The notes under the pieces are model-generated. The model did no database searches and was not told the origin of the DNA. It saw only the letters and a program-made list of their open reading frames with translations. From positions 1 to 63,362 of the IMG/VR virus record IMGVR_UViG_3300025030_000103: a stretch of 63,362 nucleotides of DNA; one strand, given 5' to 3'. The stretch comes from a virus. Below are positions 15,283-24,396 of this stretch, in pieces. Position 1 is the stretch's first letter; each line of letters opens with the position of its first letter. Both the position numbers and the translations under genes were made by a program.

Positions 15283-15637
15283 TAACAATCCAAAATCTAT
15301 CTTCGGTATGAAGAAGCCTGCTCTGGGTCTTATACCTTCCCCAGCGCTGATTCACACCGCCATAGCTTTTCAACTAGGCGCAGCTAAGTATGGGCCATAC
15401 AACTGGAGAGAGAAGTCAGTATCTGCTATGGTTTATCTTAATGCCGCCGAACGTCACTTGAGAGCTTTCCTAGATAGGGAAGATGTAGAAGAAGAGTCTG
15501 GAGCTTGCCACTTAGGTCACGTAATGGCATGTTGTGCAATTATCCTAGATGCCATGGCGGTAAATAATCTTATAGACGACCGACCAATCTATGCCCCTGT
15601 TGGAGATATCTTGAAACAATTTACTAAGGAGGATTAA
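15269..15637 (+). CDS. dATP/dGTP pyrophosphohydrolase-like protein (DUF5664)
   Basis: The 122-residue protein has the layout of the small MazG-like dATP/dGTP diphosphohydrolases: GAAKYGPYNWRE, then AAERHLRAFLDRED and HLGHVMACCAIILDA, whose Glu and Asp would bind magnesium. The family removes or balances purine dNTPs; in some phages it partners PurZ to make diaminopurine DNA, but no PurZ is present here. The GTG start follows AAAGGAGG. Confidence 0.85.
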   Translation: MERPDNNPKSIFGMKKPALGLIPSPALIHTAIAFQLGAAKYGPYNWREKSVSAMVYLNAAERHLRAFLDREDVEEESGACHLGHVMACCAIILDAMAVNNLIDDRPIYAPVGDILKQFTKED

Positions 15638-15640
15638 ACA

Positions 15641-15823
15641 ATGGGAACCTGTGCCGAATGCGAAGAGAAAGAAAAGAAAGCCAAGACTAGAAATCAAGAA
15701 ACTCAAGGTGGCTGCGTTCGCTGTAAGTTCCGCTTCAAGCGCTATGATCAAGAACCTTGTAAGTCTTGTAACTTAGATAGCTGTGTAGAAGATTACTTCC
15801 CAGGCTTTGAGGCCTCTAAATAG
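15641..15823 (+). CDS. Cysteine-rich small protein (60 aa)
   Basis: Seven cysteines in CAEC, CVRC and CKSCNLDSC patterns make a likely double metal site. It is the last rightward gene before the convergent terminator and follows AAGGAGG. Confidence 0.7.
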   Translation: MGTCAECEEKEKKAKTRNQETQGGCVRCKFRFKRYDQEPCKSCNLDSCVEDYFPGFEASK

Positions 15824-15829
15824 ATAAGA

Positions 15830-15866
15830 AAAGGGAGATAGACAATAGCTAAGTCTATCTCCCTTT
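15830..15866. terminator. Bidirectional rho-independent terminator
   Basis: A perfect 14-bp stem AAAGGGAGATAGAC/GTCTATCTCCCTTT with a 9-base loop sits exactly between the converging rightward and leftward arms of phage A, with T-rich sequence on the right and A-rich on the left, so it works in both directions. Confidence 0.9.
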
Positions 15867-15877
15867 CTTTTATCTAC

Positions 15878-15964
15878 TTAACACTTCCCACCTTTCTTTC
15901 CGCCCTTAGGCATCTGCGGCATATCTTTCTTGGGCATCATCGGCATAGTAGGTTTCTTCGGCAT
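15878..15964 (-). CDS. Lys/Pro/Met/Gly mini-protein (28 aa)
   Basis: The leftward gene has AGGAGGTGATATAG before its ATG and encodes a peptide made almost only of Met, Pro, Lys and Gly (starting MPKKPTMPMMPKKDMPQMPK, then Gly-Gly-Lys-Lys and a final Cys). It is the last late gene of phage A. A gene for a similar peptide begins at the end of the phage B part (63306). It might be a DNA- or membrane-binding virion peptide; the role is unknown. Confidence 0.65.
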   Translation of the reverse strand: MPKKPTMPMMPKKDMPQMPKGGKKGGKC

Positions 15965-15981
15965 CTATATCACCTCCTTTA

Positions 15982-16009
15982 GTTTAAATTCGAAATTCGA
16001 ATGGAAACT
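15982..16009. repeat. 28-bp interrupted palindrome, copy 7
   Basis: The core ATTCGAAATTCGAA is flanked by GTTTAA and TGGAAACT. It separates two leftward genes and overlaps the stop of the holin-like gene by two bases. Confidence 0.85.
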
Positions 16010-16202
16010 AATCCGTGCTGATTATCTTAGCCTCTTTCTTATTAGTCGCCCAACCGAGCAGACCGAAAACAACCGCCATAGCAAGTTGCAGCCAATCACC
16101 TTGATGCATGGTGCCAGAGCTTGCAGAAACAACCGGCTCAGCGGCGGTTACAACGGCACCAACCGCACCAAGAATGGTAGTGAGTTTATCTTTATCTTGC
16201 AT
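16008..16202 (-). CDS. Holin-like membrane protein (64 aa)
   Basis: Two hydrophobic segments (about residues 9-25 and 37-52), a charged N-terminus and a Lys-rich C-terminal tail fit a class II holin. It is next to spanin- and endolysin-like genes, so it probably makes the inner membrane lesion at lysis. Confidence 0.65.
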   Translation of the reverse strand: MQDKDKLTTILGAVGAVVTAAEPVVSASSGTMHQGDWLQLAMAVVFGLLGWATNKKEAKIISTD

Positions 16203-16213
16203 AACAATCTCCT

Positions 16214-16423
16214 TTAGGAATGCGTCGAAGTGTAGGAAGCAAAAATAGCCTTATCTGCATCGATCCGAGTTCTAAGCTCTTCCAGATTCTGCTTAATCAG
16301 CTCGAGCTTCTGATTATCTCCGAGTGTGCCGTGGCTAGCTGAGGGCAGTGTCGAAGTCCATGCCGAAGCAATACCTGCGGTTAGTGCCACAAGAATAATA
16401 GCCGTATAAATCTTATTCCACAT
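16214..16423 (-). CDS. Possible spanin-type protein (69 aa)
   Basis: An N-terminal hydrophobic helix (residues 5-22, ending AGIASA) is followed by a coiled-coil-like segment LELIKQNLEELRTRID. This is the layout of a short inner-membrane spanin or a secreted lysis accessory. Position between endolysin and holin-like genes supports a lysis role; the length is short for an i-spanin. Confidence 0.55.
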   Translation of the reverse strand: MWNKIYTAIILVALTAGIASAWTSTLPSASHGTLGDNQKLELIKQNLEELRTRIDADKAIFASYTSTHS

Positions 16424-16426
16424 TCT

Positions 16427-16873
16427 CTACGCCTCCTCTGTTGGCCATCTCATACCAACGATCCTATAAGACCCAAGACCGAAACCACTTTCTTTTACTG
16501 AATCACCTTGGTTCCCGCCCAGAAGTCTAACCCGCCCATCTTGCTCTCTAAGATAAAACCCTACGTGATATCCCGAGGAGCTTCCAGTTGCTTTATCTGC
16601 TCCGGCCTGCTTCTGCTGTATAATACAGATAGCCCCCTCCCTAGGCTCGCAAGCCACACCCCAGTCAAGCCAACTCTTCGCAGCTGCACTATTTGTACCT
16701 TTGAGTCCGGCTTTCAAGATGCACCAGTTTACAAAGCTAGAGCACCACGGTATCTCGTCCTCCTTCGCCTTTAGTGTGGTGGTAGAATGATACTCGATGA
16801 TCTTCTTATTCTCGCCTCCTTTGACCTCAGATACTCCGACTTCACCCTTTGCGATCTCTAGCCACTTTGCCAT
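16427..16873 (-). CDS. Endolysin, NlpC/P60-CHAP-like amidase
   Basis: The 148-residue protein has the TIGR02594-type layout of a cysteine amidase/peptidase that cuts peptidoglycan: catalytic Cys44 in PWCSSFVNWC, His103 in GYHVGFY and Asn121 in GGNQGD. It has no signal peptide or membrane anchor, so it depends on the holin. It lies between the large polyvalent protein and the spanin-like gene. Confidence 0.88.
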   Translation of the reverse strand: MAKWLEIAKGEVGVSEVKGGENKKIIEYHSTTTLKAKEDEIPWCSSFVNWCILKAGLKGTNSAAAKSWLDWGVACEPREGAICIIQQKQAGADKATGSSSGYHVGFYLREQDGRVRLLGGNQGDSVKESGFGLGSYRIVGMRWPTEEA

Positions 16874-16878
16874 CTTCG

Positions 16879-19800
16879 CTACCTCCTTTTTCCGTCTACA
16901 AAGTTAACAACCGCTTCTTTCTTGGTGGGCATAACATTCTTCTCTATCGCCGGAGCTACAAAGCCCAAACCAGCTGCAATAGGAATACCGATCTTAGCCG
17001 GAAGCACCCTAGCAGATACATAAATACCTGCATCAACGAAAGTTCTCACAGCCATAACATACGTATACTCGGTAATAGGTTTCCCTTGCACAGCGTTTTT
17101 CGCTGCCCCAAGGGCAAGACTACCTACATCTTTACCTTTCTCGATCAAAGGTCCGCCCCCGCTAGATCCTTGGTAACCCATCAAAGCTGAGCCTAGACTA
17201 TCTACAAATAACCCTAAACCAGAGCCGGACATGAACATCTTGTATAGAGTAGCAAAGACTCCATCTTCTTCAAACTGTTTAAACGGATCAACTCCTTTTG
17301 CTAATAATCTAAGCATATAGATAGGAGCGCCTATGATTGTCGTACTCATCCCCTGCCTAAATAGTCTTTCTGGGTGATTAAGTAGCATATCTTTAAGATA
17401 CTTATGCTGATGATAACTGTACCGAGAAAACAAAGTTAGCATCTGCATCCAAGGGTTTGCCTTCTCTAAAATCTTCGGTGTTGTAAGAGCATCTGTTGCA
17501 AAGTTAGTCTTTTGTGTTAGAGAGAAAGCTCCAAGTTGAATCCAATCTTCAACTTCTTTCTCCTCGTTTGCATTATATGCAGCTATGATAGCGTCTGCAT
17601 CTACGTAGGCCTCTTTAAGATTTGCCCTCGCCTTCGCACTTCCAGAAACCGCCTTAGCTGTTTCTTCCATTAAATAGCTATGGAAAGCCAAAGCTGAGCC
17701 AGCGCGCATCCACTGGTCAATCCCTACCATCTTCCAAGCGCGCAAAAGCTTATCTGTCCGCTCCCTAGCTGGGCTATCTATATCCAGGTTATCTATAATC
17801 TCCCTGGATACGAACCTCTCAGCGACGCCCATAGCAAAAGCTCTTGCCTTAGCCTGCTCTCTGGTTGCTCTATCTCTGAAAAGAATCTGAGAAAAGCCTT
17901 TAATCAAATGCTTATAACCTGATATCGCAGATACGTTAGACGCCACACCTGGTTGAAGTAATTGCGAGTGTTGAAGCATAGTAGCAACTGCCATAGCTTG
18001 ACCCTCTCCAACACCCCAACCAACTGCTGTATCTTTCTCTACTGCTGAACGCCCGCCTATGATTGCATTGACAGCATTGATGGCGTCTTCCATAGCTTCT
18101 GGTATGGCGCTCTGGCGAAGATGTTCAGCTGCGAGAGAGACCAACTTCGCCTCTGCCGTAGGTCCGAGCATCCTGACAACTGCAAGTCTTCTACTCCCGT
18201 TTGCTACATAAGATCTCAGGACCTCAACCGGATCTTTAATCCACCCATCCATGTTCGTTTCTCTTGCCATCTCCATGTTTGCATACCTAGGAACATGCAA
18301 AAGAGCTTGTCTGCGGCGCATCTTGTTAATCAGCTTCCTAGCGTGTTCTTCATTGAAAGCTTCCCCGCTTCTTATAAGACTTTGAATCATAATCTCAGAG
18401 GGCTTTTCAAAAGCTCCTTTCGGCCACATCCTGGGGAAGTATCTCACAGTTGGATCGTGCTTAAATAGTTCCCGCCGGCCAGAGTTATAGAAAGTCTTAA
18501 AGCCTAGAATCTCCATCTCCTTGCCGTAGGCTTGAAAAATCTGATCCATCATATTAAAGTATCTAGTCTCAGTCTCATTTCTTCCAGCCTGCCCTGGGAC
18601 ACCCTCCAGATATCTCTCTAGCAACTCTTCTCGAGCCGCCTTATCTGGTATCTCTTGCAGCATGTTATCTATCTGTCTCATGTAGTCTCTAGAATAAAGA
18701 GCATACTGAGCTCCGAGGACCTGCTTCAGATGATAGACAATCTTAGATCCTGCCGGTGTTACAGAGAGATTCTCTTCAACCTGATCTATAATGCGTAACT
18801 TAAAAGCCAATAGCCTATCCCATGTTGCTAGACCTTTGAACTCCTCAGCTTTCTCTGCTTTAAAATCTCGAAGCGTTTTCTCCTTTGTAAAGTCCATAAA
18901 GTCTTGGTTCTGATTAAAGTAGAGTTCCTGTAACCTGTGCAGGATAATATCCTTACCACGGATACCAATAGTATCAAGAGTTCCATAGCTTTTTGGGAAC
19001 ACCGTAAGGATAAATTCCTGTAAACCTTCATCACCAGACACACTATCGGAAAGTCCCAGTGCAGTTGCAAGGCGCATAATATGCTCGCGCTGATTAAAGA
19101 CTCCTCGGTTCTGAAGATACAACCTCACCATCTTAACGTTCTCTTCATCAGAGAAACCGCTTTGCTGGAGATATTCCGTTAAGGCAAGTCCTTTCTCCTT
19201 CGCAGTCTCAGCGAGCTTTATCACGTTTTTGAGAAGCTCTCTTCTTTGGCGTTCGGCTTTAGATCTTCTCTCTAACTTAGCTGCTTCTCTCTTTTCAAGT
19301 TCATCAGGCGTAAGAGGTTTAAGGTTTCTCTTCTGGGGGCGGACTTTATAGAGTGTATCTTTTATCCTCTGGGCTTTCTTTTCTTCCTTTGACTTACCCG
19401 CAAAGTCACTAATCTCACTAATCTCAACATCATCCTCGTTGAAGATTACGTAGTTGTAATGCCCTTCGCCCTTTGAGCGGCTATTGCCATCTAGATACTT
19501 GTTCCCTCTGATGCCGAGACTGTAAAGATAAGCAGAAGCTTCACTTTGACTTCCTAGTCTACTAACCAATTCAGAGTAAAAGCCTTTGCCAGAAGTTCCA
19601 AACATATAGTTTATATGATCGGGATCATCTATACGAGCCCACTCCTTAAGTGTAGGCAGTACAGCTGTTCTTACCTTCTTACTTTGCTCTTCTAAAGGCT
19701 CATCCCAAAGCAAATACTCATCTTCCTGCGGAGCAAGTTCGACTTTGTAGAGAGCTCCTCTTTTGGGTTTACTTACTTCGACGTATTTAGATACTTCCCA

Positions 19801-22800
19801 TTCCTTAGCTAATCTTAAAACATCCCTCCAATACTGCACACCATCAATAGCTCCGCCTAAAGTGTTTTCTTTTGCTCCTGATTGTTTTAGTACATTCAAA
19901 TGTTTAATACTATTTTCCAACTTTTTATCTACGTCATATATTACCTTCTCCCATATAAAAGCACTTCTATCTTTTGGCAAGGCTACGCGAGCTATAATTT
20001 TAGTTAAAATAGCTTGAGGAGACTCGTCTAAACGATAGAAGTTTTGCACTACGCCATTCAACTTAACGGTGACAGGCCCATCTTTCTCTTTAGATAATTT
20101 ATCCTTATACCACCTAGCAACTTTTTCATTACTAGCAAAGTACAATCCCCATCCATATACCTGCGCACCTTCCCCACTTCCGATATGCTTCGTAGAGAAC
20201 TTCTCAAACCTATGAGGCGTTCCATGCCATGCGGCAGCAAAACTATCTAGCATATCCATAAACATCTTTGCTTCTTCATCACTTACTTCATCGGGCACAG
20301 ATATCCGATCCCATGAGTTTAAATTCGAATTTTGAATTGAAACTGGTTCAGGTTGGAAGTCACTGTAATCAGCATTCCCAGCTATGATATCATTATACTG
20401 GTTTAGAAGAACCTCCAGTTGCATTGCAATATCACTATTTGAAGGGGCCTTCGAGAGCCTCTTAACAACCTCTTGCTTTGCCTCAATAGCTTCTTCTTTG
20501 CCTACCTTGGGAATGTCGGATACAGATACTTTCTTCCTTACAATAACTTTCTTCTCCGTCGCAGCTAGCTCTGCATTAACAGCTTCGGTCTCTTTAACAA
20601 CTTCTTGAACCTCCTCAGATATAACCCGCTTCTCATAGAGGATGGCTCTTTTAACTGCATTAGGGTTATGCTCAACCGCAGCCGCAAGCTTATTAAACAA
20701 CCTCATGTTAACAAACATCGGCTTAGGTCCTAGCTTGCCAAGGAAGTTCGCCGGATCACCTATGAAGTTCAGCCAAGTCTGTTCAAAAGACAAGCCGTGG
20801 TCGTCTGCATACTGTTGGATTTCCTGCTTGAAGTTAGTAATCAACCCCCTATAGTATTCGATACGCTTGGAGGTCGTACTCGAAGTGTTGATAAAATCTT
20901 TACCTGCTGCCGCGATAATAAGTTTATAGAACTCAGCTTCTCTTTGTGCGGTTGACCTACTTGAGGCAGTTATAGTCTTCAAAGGAACGAGACTATTCAG
21001 ATTCCCCTTAGCAAAGACAGTAACAGCATTACTGTACTTCCCCTCAATCTGCTTAAGCTGCCTCTTCTTGTTCTCAACCTCTACACTTGACATGCCAGTC
21101 TTAGTTATAGCCTTGATATCACTGCGAAGCTTAGATGCAATCTTCTCATCTTCCGGAGACATTACAGCTTTGCCTATTGTGTACCGTTCAAGTACTTTCG
21201 GATCAACAGCCTTTCTCAGCTTCGCAACTTGTCGCTTTCTTGAAAGAACTTTCCGTCCATCCTGCGCTGGAACCTCAATCAAGTTTGAATTCGAATTTTG
21301 AATTGAATCTAAACGAGAGGGATCGAAGATACTATTCAGCCAATCTGCGACAGAGTCTACAGCTAACGCAGTTGTATCTCCTTTCCGCTTCATCTTCGTC
21401 AGAGCCTTCCTAAACTGATTTGCAAGAGCCTTGAACCATTTATCTGCGAGGGTCAGCGGAGCCTTGTCAGTAGTCGCCCACTTAGTTATCTGGTTCGCAA
21501 GCCACTCTTTGCCGACATTAGTTCCGTCTTGTAGAACGGAGATGTAACCTATATCAACTGGCAGGTTAGGAGAAGCAAGGTTAAAGGGATACATATCTTT
21601 AGCTAGCTGCTCATTAGATACACCGCCATTAACCTTTGCGACATAGGCTTGATAGTCTGCCTCGATAGCCGTCTTCTGCTCTGTAGTGGCCTTATCGAAA
21701 TGTTCATAGGCGATCACATGCCCAACTGCTTCGTGGGTTACCAGCTCGAGAGTTTGGGCATCTGTATTACCAGACCCAACTGCAACTACATACCTACCTC
21801 CGGCTTTTAAAATAGCTGCACGAGGGGCATCAACTTGACTCATGTAATCAACTAGTTTAGTAACAGAATCTCCTAGCGCAGTCCCAATCTCTGGATTGCT
21901 TCTAAGATCTTCTACAGTAAGCACAGCTACTTTGGCCTTTGTATCTGTGCTAATAAGCAAATCTTCTGCATAGTTACTAAAAGATTGAAGAGCGGGAGAA
22001 CTCACCAAAAGCTCATCATCTTTAAGAGGGCTACCCAGATGTTGAACAATCATAGATGCGAAGAGCGGATCGGGCTGTTGTTCTTGTACAACTTGTGTAG
22101 TAGACTCAAGAGAATCTTCTTGCATCAACTCAGTATCATTCGCAAGTTCTTCAGGCGTTACCTCAGCTAGGTCCTTTACACTTTGAAGAGCTTCTTTAGT
22201 AGATGCAATAACTTCATCTTCGGTAGGCTGCCCTTCAGTCTGAGAGGGTGCCTCAGGCGCACCTTCTTCAATATCCCTAGCCGCCTCAGCTTCCTGTGCC
22301 GGTATCGTAAGTTCAAAAGCTTTTTCAAGATCTGCTTTCTCTTGTTTGATCTCTGCAAGTTGAACAACAGCTCCGCCGGGCATTTCTATCTGCGTTTCCC
22401 CAGCAGCTTCTGCTTCGGTTATAAAATCTTGAAGTTGGTTTACATAGTTAGTAGCGCGCCTCTTACTGTCAAACTGCACAACCTTGCCTGGGATGCCCAT
22501 AAGGCTAGACTGCATCAAAGTAGCAACAGCCGTATCAATCTGATCAGACAGATGCTGCTTTGAGAAGATATAATCTAAGGGAGCCCCAGAAAAGTCATTA
22601 GCTCCTTGCAAAGCTGTTGCGCTTGATTCACCTACAACCTCACTAATCAGATTCTGCACAAACGGCTTGAGAACGCCTTGACCAGCTTTCGCAGCCTTCC
22701 AGAACTGCCCCATGAAATAAGCTCCTCCTAGCTCAGTCGCAACTTCGACAGTGCCATGGAAAGCTGCATCCCTCTGCGCAGTCTCTACATCAATGCCTTG

Positions 22801-23400
22801 TTCGTTCCTTCTCTCTCCGTACTTCTGCCCAGAAGTTGTGACGTACATAGAAGTTGTAAGTGGCACAGCCAGCTCTGGCATGATAAAAGATGCAGCCATT
22901 ACAGGCAACTGGAGGCCGACGCTGGTAGTTACTCCTCGAGCAACTGTTCCAAGATAAGATTTCTGCGGAAAGGCTTCAGCTAAACCCGCTTCCAAGGCCT
23001 TGCCTTCATTGTAAAGATCTTTACCCTGCTTAACCGTAGCTTGCATAGCAGCTAGAGCTTGCTTTACATTTTCCGCCTTTTCAAGCGGGTCTTCTTCTTG
23101 GATGCCTGCAAAAGTTCTGAGGGGCTTCCAAGCTTGTGTAAGGTCTTTAATCTGCTGCTCACCTCGCATCTGTTGAAAGCCGCCAATAGATTGCTCAAGC
23201 CCAGCTCGCATTGTGCCGAATGTAAGGGCTGGATTCTTAACAGCCTGTGCAATGTCACTAACAGTGTTAGAGAGTTCCGAAACTACACTAGCCTCCTGCG
23301 CAGGAACATCACTCAACTCAGAATCGATCATCCACTGCGGCTTCTGTGCAGCCTTCACAGGTTCGTTTACTTCTCTTAGTGAATCTTCCATCCAGCCCAT
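16879..23400 (-). CDS. Giant polyvalent virion protein with peptidase-like and ADP-ribosyltransferase domains
   Basis: At 2173 residues this is the largest gene. Residues 1-320 are rich in hydrophobic helices. Around residue 553 there is HEAVGHVIAYEHF, the zinc-peptidase-like motif seen in polyvalent proteins. Around 1053-1330 a segment starting AAWHGTPHRFEKFSTKHIG and ending in YNYVIFNEDDVEI matches ART-PolyVal ADP-ribosyltransferase-like domains. The C-terminal 800 residues are helical and resemble large polyvalent-associated domains (for example TLFSRYSYHQHKYLKDML). Such proteins are packaged and injected with phage DNA to act on the host early. Two palindromes (20317, 21283) are read in frame exactly at domain borders. 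It ends the ejection-protein series. Confidence 0.85.
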   Translation of the reverse strand: MGWMEDSLREVNEPVKAAQKPQWMIDSELSDVPAQEASVVSELSNTVSDIAQAVKNPALTFGTMRAGLEQSIGGFQQMRGEQQIKDLTQAWKPLRTFAGIQEEDPLEKAENVKQALAAMQATVKQGKDLYNEGKALEAGLAEAFPQKSYLGTVARGVTTSVGLQLPVMAASFIMPELAVPLTTSMYVTTSGQKYGERRNEQGIDVETAQRDAAFHGTVEVATELGGAYFMGQFWKAAKAGQGVLKPFVQNLISEVVGESSATALQGANDFSGAPLDYIFSKQHLSDQIDTAVATLMQSSLMGIPGKVVQFDSKRRATNYVNQLQDFITEAEAAGETQIEMPGGAVVQLAEIKQEKADLEKAFELTIPAQEAEAARDIEEGAPEAPSQTEGQPTEDEVIASTKEALQSVKDLAEVTPEELANDTELMQEDSLESTTQVVQEQQPDPLFASMIVQHLGSPLKDDELLVSSPALQSFSNYAEDLLISTDTKAKVAVLTVEDLRSNPEIGTALGDSVTKLVDYMSQVDAPRAAILKAGGRYVVAVGSGNTDAQTLELVTHEAVGHVIAYEHFDKATTEQKTAIEADYQAYVAKVNGGVSNEQLAKDMYPFNLASPNLPVDIGYISVLQDGTNVGKEWLANQITKWATTDKAPLTLADKWFKALANQFRKALTKMKRKGDTTALAVDSVADWLNSIFDPSRLDSIQNSNSNLIEVPAQDGRKVLSRKRQVAKLRKAVDPKVLERYTIGKAVMSPEDEKIASKLRSDIKAITKTGMSSVEVENKKRQLKQIEGKYSNAVTVFAKGNLNSLVPLKTITASSRSTAQREAEFYKLIIAAAGKDFINTSSTTSKRIEYYRGLITNFKQEIQQYADDHGLSFEQTWLNFIGDPANFLGKLGPKPMFVNMRLFNKLAAAVEHNPNAVKRAILYEKRVISEEVQEVVKETEAVNAELAATEKKVIVRKKVSVSDIPKVGKEEAIEAKQEVVKRLSKAPSNSDIAMQLEVLLNQYNDIIAGNADYSDFQPEPVSIQNSNLNSWDRISVPDEVSDEEAKMFMDMLDSFAAAWHGTPHRFEKFSTKHIGSGEGAQVYGWGLYFASNEKVARWYKDKLSKEKDGPVTVKLNGVVQNFYRLDESPQAILTKIIARVALPKDRSAFIWEKVIYDVDKKLENSIKHLNVLKQSGAKENTLGGAIDGVQYWRDVLRLAKEWEVSKYVEVSKPKRGALYKVELAPQEDEYLLWDEPLEEQSKKVRTAVLPTLKEWARIDDPDHINYMFGTSGKGFYSELVSRLGSQSEASAYLYSLGIRGNKYLDGNSRSKGEGHYNYVIFNEDDVEISEISDFAGKSKEEKKAQRIKDTLYKVRPQKRNLKPLTPDELEKREAAKLERRSKAERQRRELLKNVIKLAETAKEKGLALTEYLQQSGFSDEENVKMVRLYLQNRGVFNQREHIMRLATALGLSDSVSGDEGLQEFILTVFPKSYGTLDTIGIRGKDIILHRLQELYFNQNQDFMDFTKEKTLRDFKAEKAEEFKGLATWDRLLAFKLRIIDQVEENLSVTPAGSKIVYHLKQVLGAQYALYSRDYMRQIDNMLQEIPDKAAREELLERYLEGVPGQAGRNETETRYFNMMDQIFQAYGKEMEILGFKTFYNSGRRELFKHDPTVRYFPRMWPKGAFEKPSEIMIQSLIRSGEAFNEEHARKLINKMRRRQALLHVPRYANMEMARETNMDGWIKDPVEVLRSYVANGSRRLAVVRMLGPTAEAKLVSLAAEHLRQSAIPEAMEDAINAVNAIIGGRSAVEKDTAVGWGVGEGQAMAVATMLQHSQLLQPGVASNVSAISGYKHLIKGFSQILFRDRATREQAKARAFAMGVAERFVSREIIDNLDIDSPARERTDKLLRAWKMVGIDQWMRAGSALAFHSYLMEETAKAVSGSAKARANLKEAYVDADAIIAAYNANEEKEVEDWIQLGAFSLTQKTNFATDALTTPKILEKANPWMQMLTLFSRYSYHQHKYLKDMLLNHPERLFRQGMSTTIIGAPIYMLRLLAKGVDPFKQFEEDGVFATLYKMFMSGSGLGLFVDSLGSALMGYQGSSGGGPLIEKGKDVGSLALGAAKNAVQGKPITEYTYVMAVRTFVDAGIYVSARVLPAKIGIPIAAGLGFVAPAIEKNVMPTKKEAVVNFVDGKRR
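20317..20344. repeat. 28-bp interrupted palindrome, copy 8 (in CDS)
   Basis: The core ATTCGAATTTTGAA is flanked by GTTTAA and TTGAAACT. It is in frame in the polyvalent gene, about 30 residues before the ADP-ribosyltransferase-like domain, and encodes SIQNSNLNS. Confidence 0.85.
21283..21310. repeat. 28-bp interrupted palindrome, copy 9 (in CDS)
   Basis: The core ATTCGAATTTTGAA is flanked by GTTTGA and TTGAATCT. It is in frame in the polyvalent gene after the peptidase-like domain and encodes SIQNSNSNL. Confidence 0.85.
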
Positions 23401-23411
23401 AAAGAGCCCTC

Positions 23412-24395
23412 CTATTGAGGATTATAAGTGAATCGCTTACCGGCACTACCGGAACCGGCTTTCTTGGTTTTCGGCTGATCTTGTCCGGGCAATCCCAAGA
23501 CAGGTTTCATACTCACGTATTGGTATTTGCCATCTACGACTTTGCGCCCATAGAAGCCATCGGGCCTAAGAACTACCTGAGTTGCGCCATTTAGGTATCG
23601 AGCTAAATTAGCATCATTCACATCAAAGGCTTTATTAAAAGGTTGCCCTAACGCAACAGCATACAACTGATTTGTGGCCATATTAACTTTAGAAAGCGGA
23701 TCATCTTTGCCAGCCCAATAAGTTGCTTGCTTCGTATAGTGCTCTTGCAGCTCACTATCGAAAGGCAAACCCGTCTGCGGCTGAGCTTGCTGCTGGGCGT
23801 TAAAGCTCTGCCAGTACTTCATCTCGCTGGCTTTCAACCTAAGACCTTCAAGGCCTTGCCTCTCGACTTCCCGGCTATGCCTTACTTGCTCTTGCAAAGA
23901 TGCTTCGCTCTCCGCCCTTCTGTTATTTACAGAGAATTGTTGATTATAAACATCTTGTTGACTTCTCTGATTAGCTGAATCAACTTGCATCTGGTTATTC
24001 GCCTTATCAGCTTCAAACCTCTGTCCGCCTTGGAACAACTGATTAGCCATGCTCCGGATAGCATCTCGATTCTCAGGCCCACCTGTAACTGCATCGAAAG
24101 TCTTCTGACCTTGCTGCAACTGGTTGTTCACAGACTGACCTTGGGTGAGCATCATAAGTTCTTGAGGCGATAAACCTAGAACATCCGTAGGACTATTAAA
24201 GCCAAACGTATTAGAAAGTGAGCCCCCATTACTGAGGGCCTCTCTCAAGACAGTTGGGTCTATTCGACCAAAGTTAGCTGCCTGTGCATACTGTTGCTGA
24301 AGACCCGCTTTCAAAGCATCATAAGCTGGATTCATATTCGGAGCGACAATAGGCGCAGCCTGTTGAAGAGGCGCAGTTTGTTTTATCAAAGCCAT
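23412..24395 (-). CDS. Internal virion / ejection protein (327 aa)
   Basis: The protein begins MALIKQTAPLQQAAP and is Gln-, Asn- and Ala-rich with a long coiled coil around residues 115-190. The start is set by GGGAGG before ATG 24395, not the longer open frame. Its place between capsid-adaptor genes and the giant polyvalent protein, and its low complexity, fit an internal core protein that is ejected with DNA. No family is certain. Confidence 0.65.
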   Translation of the reverse strand: MALIKQTAPLQQAAPIVAPNMNPAYDALKAGLQQQYAQAANFGRIDPTVLREALSNGGSLSNTFGFNSPTDVLGLSPQELMMLTQGQSVNNQLQQGQKTFDAVTGGPENRDAIRSMANQLFQGGQRFEADKANNQMQVDSANQRSQQDVYNQQFSVNNRRAESEASLQEQVRHSREVERQGLEGLRLKASEMKYWQSFNAQQQAQPQTGLPFDSELQEHYTKQATYWAGKDDPLSKVNMATNQLYAVALGQPFNKAFDVNDANLARYLNGATQVVLRPDGFYGRKVVDGKYQYVSMKPVLGLPGQDQPKTKKAGSGSAGKRFTYNPQ

Positions 24396-24396
24396 C

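Noticed and set aside
15269-15637. Diaminopurine (Z-genome) system
   Set aside because: A pyrophosphohydrolase alone is not enough; no PurZ-like gene is seen in phage A.
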